Source: Theropithecus gelada
Lineage: Eukaryota; Chordata; Mammalia; Primates; Cercopithecidae
Assembly: GCF_003255815.1 (NCBI RefSeq)
Contig: NC_037681.1
Span: 70,989,821 to 71,053,820, forward strand
Reading direction: 5' to 3'
Length of the DNA stretch: 64,000 nucleotides
Shown here: positions 23,475 to 36,362 of the stretch, one piece after another
How positions within the stretch are numbered: the first letter of the stretch is position 1
Layout of the letters: every line of letters starts with the position of its first letter
The notes under the pieces: generated by a model
Databases searched by the model: none
What the model was told of the DNA's origin: nothing
The model's input: the letters and a program-made list of their open reading frames with translations, nothing else
Position numbers and translations under genes: made by a program

Positions 23475-23830
23475 ATTCAAGAATTTGTTTAGTACCTCCT
23501 ATATGGTAGCCCTATCCTAGCCACTGGGAATACCATAGTGAGCAATACAGTCAACTATTCCTTCCTTCAAAGAGCTTATACTCCAATGGAGGGAGATGGG
23601 CAATAAACAGAATAACTAAGCTATATAATAAGATCAATTGTCTTCTGTACTATGGGGGAAAACAGAGCAATAAAGAGAATTTGAAGTGGTGGAAGTGATT
23701 GTAAATGTTAATAGGGTAAGAAAGGCCTCACTGAGCAAAAAAAAAGTATACCAAGAAAGGAGACAGGAAGAAGGTAGGGAAGTAAAATGCTGGGAGAACA
23801 AAATGTGCAAAGAAGGCTGAGAAACACTAA
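23475..23830 (-). mobile_element. L2 LINE 3' fragment
   Basis: Reverse-strand L2: GTTTAGTACCTCCTATATGG, CACTGGGAATACCATAGTGA, GAGCTTATACTCCAATGGAG and GGGCAATAAACAGAATAA, then a degraded AGGCCTCACTGAG block. Confidence 0.75.
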
Positions 23831-24009
23831 TGTGACTGCTGGCCTCCGTATCTACTTTAAGCTTTGTGTTCCCTCTACTGGTTCCAGGTGACTTCCCCAA
23901 ATATCCCTTTAGTCATAGGCCCTATTTCACTCACCATAAAGTTAATGATTTCTATTTTCCTTCTGTTTTAGGAGAAATATGAAAATAATATGTTATACAT
24001 TTTCACTAT

Positions 24010-24391
24010 TGTATTAGTCTGTTCTCACGCTGCTATAAAGAACTGCCCAAGACTGGGTAATTTATAAAGGAAGAGGTTTAATTGACTCTCAGGTCTGTAA
24101 GGCTGGGAAGGCCTCAGGAAACTTATAATCAGGCAGAAGGGGAAGCAAACATGTCCTTCTTCATATGATGGCTGGAAGGAGAAATGCCAAGCAAAGAGGG
24201 AAAAAGCAAAGAGGGAAAAGCCCCTTATAAAACCATTAGATCTCGTGAGAACTCACTCACTATCTGCAGCACAGAGGTTACTGCCCCTATTATTCAATTA
24301 CCTCCCACTAGGTCCCTTCCACAACACTTGAGGATTATGGGAACTAGAATTAAAGATGAGATTTGGGTGGGGACACAGCCAAACCATGTAA
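24010..24391 (-). mobile_element. Solo MaLR LTR, THE1D-like
   Basis: Complete LTR of 382 bases in reverse orientation: TGTATTAGTCTGTTCTCACG at one end, then AACTGCCCAAGACTGGGTAA, AGATCTCGTGAGAACTCACT, TTACCTCCCACTAGGTCCC and GAGATTTGGGTGGGGACACA to AAACCATGTAA. The 5-base ACTAT flanks both sides (24005-24009 and 24392-24396). Length and sequence fit THE1D, but MSTA is close. A GCAAAGAGGGAAAA unit is duplicated inside (near 24191 and 24207). Non-coding; no internal region. Confidence 0.9.
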
Positions 24392-24396
24392 ACTAT

Positions 24397-25149
24397 TGTT
24401 TAGGATATGTGTATGCCTTTTTCAGAAAGTTATACTTTGCATTAGTGCAGTAAATGAAACTGCTATACTTACACAGATTCATCTTGAAATCTTAATTAAA
24501 AAAAAACAGTAATGGTTTCTTTTTAATAGTTACATAAAAAATCAAGAAGGGACCCACCCATTAAACCCACCCTGAATGAGGAAAGAGATTCAGACTGAAT
24601 TTCATTTCTGCCTCCAGTCATGTTTTATAAAAGGGGTCAAACCACTTTTCCTTACAAGCAGATGTCCAGGTGTAGACAATTCTATCTGTATCTGCCTGCC
24701 TCCAAACCCATCCTCCGTAAGACTGAGGAAAGGAAGACAGTGTGCCCTTGATCTGGATACACATTTCAAACCAAAAGTTTTATAAAGAGGAAGATGAATT
24801 CGATGTGGAAATATCTGAATGCTGTGTACTATTTTAGTGGGTACAGAATAAAAAGGGCAGCAGAGTAACTTTTTGACTTCTCACTGCATCTTTGGTTTTC
24901 CTAAAACTTCTGCTTCGCTATGAATGAAAAAAGACTGTAAAATTTCTCTGAGGAGAAGGAAGCCATCCATGATTTTTTGACAATGTTAAAACCCTGATAT
25001 TCTGCTTGGTCCTAGGTATTCTGCTGTATCCCTGACATTCTGCTTGGTAGTAGGTATTTGCACCGTGCTTGGTCCAGAAGACAAATTCCAGGCTCACACA
25101 GAGTTTGATGGCTTTACAAATAACCTAGCTATCATAATTCTAAATAAGT
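24397..25149. other. Unassigned sequence
   Basis: No gene or interspersed repeat recognised. A short local repeat of TATTCTGCT.G and GGT.CTAGGTATT phrases occurs at 24998-25070. Confidence 0.45.
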
Positions 25150-25545
25150 GTGAAAACCCTGTTAAGGCACATGGGAAGGGCACATAACTTGTTTGGTGGG
25201 GAGGGAGAAGGCAAGGCTTTCTTGAGGCAGTAACGTTTGAATTGAGGCCTGGAAAAAGAGAAAATATTAAAGAAACAAAGAAGAAATGTACTGAAACAGC
25301 AACAAAGTCCAAAAGAACGCACATCCAAGAAACTGAAAAGAGGAGGATTGCAGAGAAAAGTGTAAAATGTAAAGAAGGTTAAGAGATAGGTAGGGCTGCA
25401 GAGATAAGAAGGCTAAAATATCACATGTGGGTTAAGAAGGACCACCCTGAAGCCAAGGTGGAGGAACGGAGTACTGAGAAGTTTTAAGCAGAAAAATAAA
25501 ATGACCAAATGTGCATTTTAGAAAGATTACTAGTTCTTCCAGAGG
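25150..25545 (-). mobile_element. L2 LINE fragment
   Basis: Reverse-strand L2: GGCTTTCTTGAGGCAGTAAC, GTTTGAATTGAGGCCTGG, and a late GAAGTTTTAAGCAGAAAAAT block preceding ATGACCAAATGTGCATTTTA. Diverged. Confidence 0.65.
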
Positions 25546-27038
25546 TCTAACCGAGAGGTCCCCATTATGATGACCTGAACCAGGGTAGAAGCTGGAGGAA
25601 AAATAAAATCAAAAGGATTTTATTTCCTATTGTACTTCAGAGTTATTTCAGAGATAAAACAAGTGACTGATGGAATGTAGGGAGGGGTTTCCTTCTTGGA
25701 TCACTGAGCACATGCCTCTTCTTATATCTCTAAAGCAAGCAAGAATCTCCATTGAGTCCTGAACGGGCTCAAAAAGTTTCACCAAGAATGAATGTGCAAC
25801 TAGCCCAACAAGTTTCAGCAAGTATAAATGTGGTTCAGACTCATTCCTCAACACACGGTATACCCTTCCCAACACACACAGCTGTTTTATTTTAGAAGCT
25901 GTAAATCATAAATGTGTATTACATGTCTATCAACTGTAAAATCTCCAAATACAGTTATTTCTTTGAGTGACTGTAACTGAGACAGGCAGCAGTTCATTGC
26001 ATTTGGCAGGCACTTAGATTAGTGACTTTTCAGAAAGCCCAATACATTTTGATTAGCTCAATCATCATTCAATAATTCTTCTTTCTCTGATTTTAAAATT
26101 TTCATTAAAATCAAATTTTAAAAAAGGCATATCCTTGTACAGGAGAACACCCTTGGTGATTGAGCAAATTCATCCAGGGGTCAAGGGAAATAAAAAATAT
26201 TTTTACACCATTATCAATGTTTATGCTGTAGCAGAGAAATCATTCTCAAACACAGGCAGAAATTCATGTATTTTTAAATACCTTAGATGCTATAATAATG
26301 AAAATATTAAAATATATATGGCAAATCCATTAATCTACTATAAGTACATCTACTAACATGTTTAAAGGCATAGTTTATCATATTTTTATTATATTTAAGT
26401 TACAAAAATCATCTTTTTTTATTTTAAGCTTTTTATAATTCAAATCATATTTTTATTATAGTTAAGTTACACACATCTTTGACTCTCCTTTGAATATCTT
26501 CAAATCAATTCCATAAGTGAAGACAAAATACACAATTAAGGAAGGGGCCATGATTTGCCCCAAAATTGTCGTCAAATGAATGAACTCAATGACTTTTGAA
26601 TCACACTTTTAAATCAGATGTTCCCATTTGATCTGTCAGTTTCTCCATGTTTGATACATAGGTGTAAAATCATTACACTCTTAAGGCAATGAACTCCAGG
26701 CTTAAATAAATAGTATATCTGAAAGAGATTCAGGCAATCATATATATCTTTCAGAAGACATACTTGGTAATGAGTTTTGGACTGCAAGTATAAGTTCTTA
26801 GACACAGCATGTGACAGTTTGGTTGCTTGGCTAAAGTTTCACAGCAAATAATTAATCTCTGCAAAGCTGGACCCTGATCTGAAATCTCATTAGATTCACT
26901 CTAGCTCAATATTAAAAATATTTCATGCTAATAATGCAAATGCCATTATCATCCAAGTAATAACTACTGACTGGTAGTATACTGATGAAATTTTGGGTAT
27001 TCTTTTACATTTTTGTCAAATTTTCATTATTTCTCTGT
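25546..27038. other. Unassigned AT-rich sequence
   Basis: No gene recognised. A faint reverse-strand MIR end may lie at 26830-26915 (CACAGCAAATAATTAATCTC then GCTGGACCCTGATCTGAAAT). The rest shows nothing I can name. Confidence 0.35.
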
Positions 27039-27122
27039 GGGAAAGAAAAAGAAAGGAAGGGAGGCAATAAGGAAGAAAATGAGAAGGTAGGAAAAAAGAA
27101 ACGGAGATAAAGAAAGGCAGGT
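27039..27122 (+). repeat. GA-rich low-complexity tract
   Basis: About 84 bases almost entirely A and G, with a few single-base interruptions. Confidence 0.8.
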
Positions 27123-27792
27123 AGGCGGGTGTATATTACAAATTTGCATGCGTACAATAGTTTGAATACATTGGAAATATTTAAATTTTATTATTTGCAA
27201 TGTACAAACGTTAAGACAAAAATTCCCCATCATGAAAATATAAAATATTTATTTGTATCTCCTCCCATTATATGCCCTTATAAGAGATGGTTAGTGAATT
27301 TTACGGTTAAATAGATACACTTCTTTTTGAAGCCTCAGTTTTACTGGGTACCAATAACAGTGAAAGAGTCTTCCACTGTATCCCAGTTAATGCTCCTGCA
27401 TTCCACCAAACACATCTGAATGCACTGGTGAAACAGAACACGTGATCTGGCCAGCCTTACATGTGTAATGAAAATCTAAATTAAAGAGAATGAGACAGCA
27501 GAATAAAGAGGATTTAGGGAAGGAATAAAAGAGACTAAACATAGTACTGAGAATTCTCCTCTTTTACAAAAATGACAGACTTAAGAGAGGGCATGGAACA
27601 GATTAAGAGAATTAGCATGGAGAGGAGAGCAGAGGTACAGAAGGTATCCAATAAAAGTAAAACACAGACAAAGGCAATTCAAATCAAAGTGAGCACTGCC
27701 TATATAAAGACAGAAAGCGAGTCCTCTATGAAACTATACTTGGCAGAAAGTACTCATTATTAATAGAAAGTGAAATCATTTTGATATCTACA
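27123..27792. other. Unassigned sequence
   Basis: No repeat or gene recognised. Confidence 0.4.
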
Positions 27793-27858
27793 CCAGGGGT
27801 CATTAAATAGGCCCACAGACTACCCCCGGTTTTGCAAATAAAGTTCTATTGTAATACG
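27793..27858 (+). mobile_element. hAT-Charlie MER terminal fragment
   Basis: CAGGGGTCATTAAATAGGCC, then GTTTTGCAAATAAAGTTCTA, matches one end of a common non-autonomous hAT-Charlie element whose other half is seen at 39139-39290. I do not give the exact MER number. Confidence 0.6.
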
Positions 27859-27860
27859 TG

Positions 27861-27899
27861 CATACATACTTACATACATACATACATACACACACACAC
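27861..27899 (+). repeat. CATA/CA simple repeat
   Basis: CATACATACTTACATACATA-type units passing into CACACACAC, directly joined to the MER fragment. Confidence 0.9.
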
Positions 27900-30800
27900 G
27901 GCAAAAACTAAGCAAACAAAAATCATGAGTGTCATTTTTTTGCAACTAAAGTTATCATTGATTTTTGCTGCTATTGGTGGAGTGTTTGCATTGCCCTAAC
28001 ACTGGCCAATGGAGAAATAAATGTGGATGAGCCAGCTGTCCCTATGATACTTAACATCATCAATTTTGTGTTTAACATTTGACCATTTGAGGTATTTCAC
28101 TTAAAAGTACCTTAAGGATGAGGTTCTAGCATTGTGTGATAAAGTACAGCTCATGAAATCCACATAATTTTCTGGTTGTCCGTAATTTCCTTGTTCATGG
28201 ACTGATGAATCAAGGAAAAGGTCTGGTAAGAATTCTCAACCATATAAACTTGGTCTGTGTTTTGCTGTGGTAGTCATATTAGGGTAATCATAATTTACCA
28301 CACAGAAAGGGACACATGATAGTGGAAGGTGTTAATATTAATAATTAATATCAGTATGACAAGAATACATTTGGATTCTTCTAAGTAAACAGATGCATCT
28401 GGTCCTGGTCACCCTAGTCAAAATAGATATGTGCGTGTGTGCGTGCGTGTGTGTGTGTGTGTGTGTGTTTAACATTGTTCTATCCCTCTGGCCTATCATA
28501 TTCTTATTCATATATCTTGCAATGGACCCCTGTTATTTGCGAGGTGGGGAAGGAGACATTAACAATGTAGAAATTTTTTTTTCTGGGTATTTTTCATGTC
28601 AAAGGACTTTTACACTAATGTCATAATAGGCTGCATTTCTACAAAGTTCAACATTGTGCCTATTGTAAGAAAAGGAATTAATTGTGGTATTCCACTTTGC
28701 ATGCTAAAACAGCAATTTTCAATTTCAATACTGTTTTATGCATCAGTAAGGATATAATTTACATCTATTCTCCCTTCCCCCTTCACTTTCTAAATGGAGT
28801 GACATTAAAATATAAATTCATGCAATATTAGGTAAGTGGGAAAGTAAGGCCTTTCTTTTGACTGTTAAGCAAAGAATACATCTTAGGAACACCATAAATC
28901 ATGCTTGTCAGGATATTCAAAAGAGTCATTCTGTATAGTTACCATTCTATTATTTAGAAAGCACAGACATGAAACAATATAATTCAGTTGGGCTGCATGT
29001 ATCTGATTTGCATATGGCTGTCTCTTTTTAATCTGAGTTTTCACAAGATGAATAAAATTAGCAAGATTTAATTTATATTTAAAATCACTGAACTATGTTG
29101 ATTACCTGCAGGATGACATCACCCATATGCACTAGTAGATTTGGACTCCTAAACTGAGCAATTCAATGTATTTTGTAGCTAAACAAAGTGCATACTGCAA
29201 GTTAAAAAGTGATAAACTAGTCATCCATGCAAGATGCATAATTCATCATGAAGAGATGAGAACTGTTGTTTTATCCTGTTTTCCTATTTTTTTTCTCCTA
29301 ATGAAACCACAAATGATTTGGGATAGTCAATTTACAAGTCTGTGACCATTGATCAAAAAAAATAAATGAACCCTTTAGTGGCACTGGATGGATATATTGT
29401 CTGTACTCCCATCTGAGCCCTTCATCCAACTTTCCTTCGTATATGCTTTCAGGTTAAGAATTTTTCACATAATGAATTATCTCTGACCTACATTCTCAAA
29501 GGAGCTTATTTGTGCTAGAATGTTTGACTTGAAATGAACAATAATGAGAAACATCATGTTAAACTTGTCAGCTGTAAAACAAAAGGTATAATTTCTAATA
29601 CAATACATTATTTAGTCATATCCAACTTTTTACAAAATCGTACAAATTCAAATCTGTGTTTCTGGGATGTTAGAGGCTCTAATTGCACACAATGTAACAT
29701 GATAATCAACATAATTTCCTCTAAAACACCAGTTTGTGTCCCCATGAATTCTAACTAGAGCCTAGAGTAAAAACAAAGAAAAACATTTTAATAAGGAAAA
29801 TGTATTACCACTGGGCTGATCATTTTCCCAGAGAAAGACAACCATGAAAATAAATAAAAATAAAATTGTTTTCATTAGAACTGGCATTATTAGATATATT
29901 TTACTCATTATGGAAAAAAAATATATCTGGACATCCAAGTGGCAAACTCAAGCCAGAAACCTCATAATGAACTGCTTCTCAGCTGAAGTTGCCATTTAGT
30001 CTGACTGACAGAATTTTATTTCTAGGGTTGGTTTTATGTTGGTCTAATCTAGATTTTGTGTTGAATGCACATAGACATAGGAGAATATTTCACAACTGCT
30101 CATCAATCTAGATCAATTACTCATCTAAGTTCAGATGAAGATGTGATTCGTAAAGTGCTATTTCTCAGAGAATTGTCTGCTTAACCGTAGCAAAACCAGA
30201 ATCACAAATATAATTGGTAACACAGCAAAAATTGAGAGTTAGGTCAGCTCATAGATGAAATATACAAGGCAGCTATATGGATAAATCTTTAGACATAAAA
30301 CACGCACAACATTTTCCCAGGCTTCCTGACCACTCTCAGTTTTATATGAAAGTACACTTCAACTTGTTGACTGATGTCGTACTGATTTTCCTCAAATACC
30401 ATTTTTAACCCACCACATTCCTATGGAAAACGTTTTGCTGGCCAAATAAAACCCAAAGCCTTGAATTCAAATCTCATCACAGTCTGGCATTAACTAACAT
30501 TTTCAGTCTACTAGCTCATAATTTCCTGCTTTGAATCCTTGACAAGTGAGAATTATTTCCTCATTCCCTGGTGAAACATATTCCTTTCCTGTCTACCTTT
30601 ACTTAAACCCTCACTCTTACCTGGAATTCTGTCTTCCCTTCTATCATCAAACCTGTGGTTCTTTCATCTGATTTATCTAACTCTCATAGCTAGATGTAAG
30701 CCCTTAAAAACAGGGATATATCCATATGCTCCAGCATGAGAAACCTATTTGTGAATATATGGTGAGTTTTCAAATACTTAGGATTGATTGGATCCCCTCC

Positions 30801-31074
30801 TATTCAAACTCATTTTTAGGTTTTACTGTACACACTCTACCTTGGCCTGACTTTTCCCAGCAATACATGCTGGTTTGATCTGCCACTCTTCGATGCTATT
30901 TGGCTTTGTGTCCTCAATGGCCCATCTTATTCTATCTTTAGCAAACACAAAGAAGTTAGCTTAAGAAGAAAAACAACTAGAAAAGAAAAATGAGAAAGCA
31001 TCATGCCAGTTCCATTGCCCTAGAAAAGAGATAAGGAAGTGAGATATGGAAATTTTTTTCATAATGAATTAATA
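27900..31074. other. Repeat-poor stretch of about 3.2 kb
   Basis: Apart from a GT repeat (28431-28468), no interspersed repeat is recognised. It holds an octamer ATTTGCATAT at 29006-29015 and a TGACATCA site near 29114. The part at 30400-30710 is pyrimidine-rich and faintly L2-like. Low repeat content can mark conserved non-coding DNA, but conservation cannot be seen from one sequence. Confidence 0.4.
28431..28468 (+). repeat. GT microsatellite
   Basis: GT units with two GC interruptions in the first part. Confidence 0.95.
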
Positions 31075-31580
31075 AAAAAATCTTTATTGAGCCCCTACGT
31101 ATCTACTAGGAGCTGAAGATACAGCAGTGAATAAGGCAGATACCCCACCCAACAAGAGCTTCCATTGCTGTGTTGGAGGTAACAACGGTGATGGAGAGAC
31201 ACACGATAAAGCATGAAATAGCATCATTATTCACTGCTATTCAGGAAAAGAAAGAAATGTACAAGGATGGCCAGATGTCAGGAAAGTGCTTGCTATAGAA
31301 ATGAAGTTTAAGCAAAGATGTAAACATGAGAGGGAGCCAGTCAGACCAGCAGCAGGGTAATCGCTGGTATCTGCCATAGGGAACAGCAGGTCCAACAGCC
31401 TTGACGGGTGAGATCTTGTTTGCCCCCTTCCAGAACTGAAAATGTACAGTGGAGAAAGAACAGCATACAGATAGGCTGGAGTCAGATCCTGTGAAGCTGT
31501 TTGTCACATAAGAAGTTCATTGAAATGGGCCACCAGTGGGAGGTTCTGAGCAAAAGCACCATGATTCTTTACCTTCCATC
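31075..31580 (-). mobile_element. L2 LINE 3' fragment
   Basis: Reverse-strand L2: CTTTATTGAGCCCCTACGTA, GAGCTGAAGATACAGCAGTG, AATAAGGCAGATACCCCACC, AACAAGAGCTTCCATTG, a degraded middle, then GTTCATTGAAATGGGCCACC and TTCTGAGCAAAAGCACCATG. A purine tract interrupts it at 31581. Confidence 0.75.
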
Positions 31581-31680
31581 AGAAAGGAGAAGGAGAAGAC
31601 GAAGGAGAAGAAGGAGAGAAAGAGGAAGAAAGAGAAGGAGAAGGAGAAGAATAAGAGGAGGAGGAGGAGAACAAGAAGAA

Positions 31681-31712
<32 letters not shown>

Positions 31713-31779
31713 AGAAGAAGGGGAGAAGGAGGAGGACGGGGGAGGGGGAGGACGAAAAAGGAGGAGGAGGAGGAGGAAA
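31581..31779 (+). repeat. Polypurine tract of about 200 bases
   Basis: Almost only A and G on this strand: GAA, GGA, GAG and GGAGGA units with a handful of C or T interruptions. GGGGGAGGGGGAGG near 31737-31751 adds G-run potential. All six frames are open simply because stops are rare in such sequence. The Arg/Glu-rich and Ser/Pro/Phe-rich frames here are not genes. Confidence 0.95.
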
Positions 31780-34700
31780 TAAATTTTGGGAGAGAAACAA
31801 GATAGGGATTTAAGAGGGGAAATGCTTGCAAATCGGACAGAAGGTAACTGGGTCTAGAACCCCTGATGTTTATGAGGACTGGGAGACATTCTGCTTGTCT
31901 CTTGGTAGGCTGGTTGAGTGCAGCGGCTTAGAGAGAGTGTAAATGACAGGGAGAATATAGGTCTGTCTAACAATGACTCTCTAACAATAAGTGGCAAAGA
32001 CCTAGGTAAGCCAGCTCTGAAAATCTGTAATACTAAAAATGTTTTCTTCATACTTAACAGTATCAAGCACAACTTGATTTAATTAATTATATGACTTCTA
32101 TTAGCACTTTATAAATACCCTGTTCCAGGCTAAGCTTTGTAAAGAATTCAGGAATTCAGCACCCATATCTAATGAGTGTCAGTTCTGGATTCCTATTTAT
32201 ACTAAAAACCAAAGGCTTCTCCTTCTTTGCTCTGATTCTAATTTTCTGACCTTGTATACACTAGTTACTTACAGATTAATATCAGTAATATCAATTATTT
32301 CCTATTGCATAATATATTTCTGTTTAAAAAATAAGCATCCCTTTCTACAAGTTCACTGTAGTTCTTCATTCTACATTTAGTAACAATGTAGCTGCTCATC
32401 AAAGTAACTGCTCATCAAAGTAAAGCTTCTCAACTATTTAGAAACAAGAGACTGGGTCTCAGAATAAGAAAAACTGTGCAGTGAAACAGGTTGTAATTTA
32501 TACCACCACTTCGGGACATATTGTGCATTTTGCCAGAAAAACAAAAAATACCAAACTTGATGGTGAGCAGGCAATTGACTCCTGAGCTCTTCTGTGATAA
32601 AGTATTCTTTCAAGATCTTAAGATGCAACACTAAAACGTAATTGCTTGTATTAATTTTCAGTAGTTGCTCACAACAACTGGGAAACTAAGACTTTATACT
32701 GGAACAAACTCTGTTTTGTTGCCTTTCAATCAATGCCTTGCCTAGAAGTACAAGCCTTTATTTAACCTACATGTCTGGATATCTGAGAAGTTTCACCTTC
32801 TGACTTGTGTTTAAATTATGAACATCTATTCCAACCAGCAAGCTTTCTTACATCTACTCTCCAGCTGCTAGACTCATAACTTGCAAGTTATTATCTGTGT
32901 TAATAGCATCCTAGTTTTTATTTTTATTGTTGAAAAGTTACGGAGGCAGGTAGAGGCAGAGATGGAAGAGGTGAAACAGCATTTGGTATTAAAGGCCAAC
33001 ATGAGCCCATAATTATGTACATCTTGATCTTTGTAAATTAAGATCAAGTATATAATGTTGAACCCTAAATGCTTTCTATTCTAGGATTTGTTCAGGTTTA
33101 TTTCCTTTGTTAAATGCTCTGGTTGACTCCACGTTATATATTTAACACCTCTTTCTTCTTGTGAGTTTGATCTAAGGGTTTCCAGAGAAGCATGATGCCT
33201 TTGAGATGAAGAGGCATGTCGTCATAGGTTACCCCTGACAGGGCCCCTGTTGCTGCCTGCCACACCTTCTCACCTTTTCAAGAAGCTTCATTCTTTCCTA
33301 CCGGCCCTTGAACATCACTTTACTGGTATTCTTCAAAAACAGAAAATATAGGTTACAAAAGAAGAGGCACACTGGGCATGCCAAATTGCAGACATCCTTA
33401 TCATATCTCAACTTCTGTGTGCGTCTATCAGTGATACTTGTTACAGAGACATTTTAACATCCTTTCAATAGATAACTACTTGTACCTACAGCTTTTGTGA
33501 TACCTGAAATCAAATGACATTATTTGAAAGATATGAGTCATATGCTTCAAGGTAAACTGACCTTGCCTTTTTTGATCTTTTAAACTATCATGTGGAAACT
33601 CCAAATTTCACTTTTCTTAGTAGAGAAGCATAAAAGACCAACTGTAGGATAAAGCTGCAAGCTTTAAAGCTTAAAGAACCATGAATGCCACCAACTGTGT
33701 TTCTTAGTTGCTGTAACTACAAGAGATTGTATAGGTGAATGATCTAATTCTCCCAACAAAATCAGTCTAGATGATTTTTATTAATTAAAACAATTCTTAT
33801 CCTAGTACACCTCCTCAGAGGAGGACAACTTTTTTAAGCTTCATTTAGTCGAGACATTCTCCTAAATTTGATGTATTTTATAAATGAATTTTTTAATAGC
33901 ACATGTACTGCACAAATTCCACAGCAACACGGTGTGTTGTATTTTGTTTTCCACATTCACACCTCCCAGTACATGATGACATGTATTTGAGAGTGGAGAG
34001 AAACTTCAGAAGCATATCTGAGTTCTTCCAGGACAATTTCTACAACTAATCTACCAACTCTTTAGAGGTCAGTCTTGTAAAATCGTCTCTTTGATTTTCC
34101 CTGAGGGATGCAGTTACTTTTGTTGCATTCGGCCCTGAAAAATTTCACTGCAAATTCAGTCAGTGACCCATGCCAAAGAACACAATATAGCTACCCAAAC
34201 CTTAAGATGTTTCTATGGCATGATACATTTCAAATGAGGTCCATTTGCCATGCCACCACTATAACTGACAAAATATACTTTCTCTGCTCCACACAGTACT
34301 TCTTTAAATTCACAGTCTTTCTTTCAAGATTTGAACATTTAGAATTGTATTGTACACTGACAGCACTTAATATACCCATAAGGGGAATGAAAGAGATACT
34401 TGGATATATTTTCAAAATTTGAAGACAATATGTTTACTGCCAAATTTGCTGTGTCTCAGTGTTGCCACTCTTTACTGTAAGAGGAATACTGACATTCCAG
34501 TGATGTCTCATAAACTAAAAGGGTGGATTCTAAATTACAAGCTATCTTGTTTAAGATACAAAATCACTGACATTGTCTAAATCTATTTTTGTGATGATAA
34601 TAAAAATACTTTAATTATAATCCATTGCTCTCAGAAAGTTATAGGACAATATCCAAATGAGAAGTCATCAGCTTGTGAATATATAAATAGTTGTGCAAGA

Positions 34701-35570
34701 ATAAGTTAAATTAGTGAATATCTCTTTAGGACAAATTGTCAACATGTATAATTATACAACAGTTTAATTGGTGAGGGGAAGGTATGCAACATATATTCTG
34801 CCAAAAAAAAAAAAAAGCCCATAACATTCTGACAACTAATCCATATCTCTCGTCTTTGCTGTTGTATCTGGAAATGGCAGAAATGCTTAACATTTTTGGT
34901 TCTGATCACATAGTCAGAGTATGTGTGACCCATTAGGTTGGTTTCTCTAGCAGATTTCTGTAACTGGAAGTGCCATTTAGGGAGATATCCACAAAGTGTG
35001 TGGTATTGGTGATGTGACTGCTACCTTCCTCTTTCTCTAACAAGTTTTATTAATGCAGCAAATATCATATGGAAGGGCATACTGTTCTCCAGAAAATTTA
35101 GAATGATAAAAAATATCTAACCCAAATCAATTTGGCAAAGTTGAGCTGCTACCTGCCCTTGCTTCAGTCAGCAATTGAACTTTCCTTTGGTTCTGTTGAC
35201 AAAATAACAAGACCTAAAAGTAACTTCTTCAAATACATTTTTTTTTTTAATTTCATGTCTTATCCATTCCCATTTTCTTTATATTTTGTCTTCTGCCATA
35301 TCCTGAGAAAAATGCCTGACCATAGAGAGAATCCTTAGATTTATAACTTGAAACTTAAAAGATCAAGTCTGAAAAATGGATACAAGGACAAGTAGCCTTT
35401 TTGCTGGAGAAGAGAAGAATTAGAAATAGGTACTCTAAGGTCAGACTCACTTTCATTTTCCTCTTCTTTATAGGCAATCTTCTGATGCTTGCTTTTCCTG
35501 ACAGAACTCAGGCCCAAATTCTTTAGGGGGATTGTCAATCAAGAGAAGTGAGGGTAAGATGAAAAATAAA
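31780..35570. other. Repeat-poor stretch of about 3.8 kb
   Basis: I recognise no Alu, L1, LTR or MER element. An A-run lies at 34803-34815. The block at 33170-33330 is less AT-rich (GGGCCCCTGTTGCTGCCTGC) but matches nothing I know. Reading frames are short. Confidence 0.4.
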
Positions 35571-35575
35571 GGCAA

Positions 35576-35872
35576 GGCCAGGCTCTGTGGCTCACATATG
35601 TAATCCCAGCACTTTGGAGGCTGAGGAGAGAGAATCACTTGTGTTCAGGTGTTCAAGACCAGACTGAGAAACAAAGAAAGAGCCTCGTCTCTACAAAAAA
35701 ATAAAACATTTAGCTGGGCATAGTGGCACACGCCTGTGGTCTCAGCTACTCTGGAGACTGAGGTGGGAAGATTACCTAAGCCCAGAAGGTCGAAACTGCT
35801 GTGAGCCATGATTGTACCACTGCACTCCAGTCTGGGCGACAGCGAAACCCTGTCTCACACACACAAAAAAGG
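35576..35872 (+). mobile_element. AluJ SINE, full length
   Basis: Complete but old Alu: GGCTCTGTGGCTCACATATG, TAATCCCAGCACTTTGGAGG, the J-type AAGCCCAGAAGGTCGAAACT-like right arm and CACTGCACTCCAGTCTGGGC. The tail is CACACACACAAAAAA. A weak target duplication is possible between 35564-35575 and the tail end near 35871. Confidence 0.88.
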
Positions 35873-36207
35873 TAACTTGTAACTAAGAACAAAATATTGT
35901 GCACATTTTCATTGAGAGACACATTTAGAACTTGGTTTTTAATTTAAGAACTTTTGTAAATACATTTAAATTGTTCTATTCTGTAAACTGCCCTCAGGCA
36001 TAAGGTAGTTAGATACTCATTTCATTGTATCTTTCCAAAAAGATGTACCTTATGATTAGAGGCGGGATGGGGAAGTGGGAGAGCAAGTAAAGGGATTAGC
36101 TTTGCTAACTGTCTAGTCTGGATTTGTGTCTTTGAACAACATTTATTAGAGCTCTGGGCCTTCAGAAAAACAACAGATAATGATAGACCTTGCTTTAGCA
36201 CATACAT
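35873..36207. other. Unassigned sequence
   Basis: No repeat or gene recognised. Confidence 0.4.
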
Positions 36208-36362
36208 CCCTATGCCAAGCGGTTCACATTCATTTTCTCATTTAATGTGCACAAAAGTCCAATGAGAAAGGTACTCTCATGATTAAATACATTTGAATAG
36301 AAGAGGAAAAGAGGTTCACCAAAATTAAATAACTTTGCCAACATCACACAGCTTCTAAGTAC
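36208..36362 (-). mobile_element. MIR SINE fragment
   Basis: Reverse-strand MIR: CATTCATTTTCTCATTTAAT, AGTCCAATGAGAAAGGTACT, GAAGAGGAAAAGAGGTTCAC and ACTTTGCCAACATCACACAG. Confidence 0.7.

Noticed and set aside
31501..31831. Overlapping open frames on both strands rich in Arg/Glu or Ser/Pro/Phe
   Set aside because: They are produced by the purine tract, where stop codons are rare; no start context, domain or conservation supports a gene.
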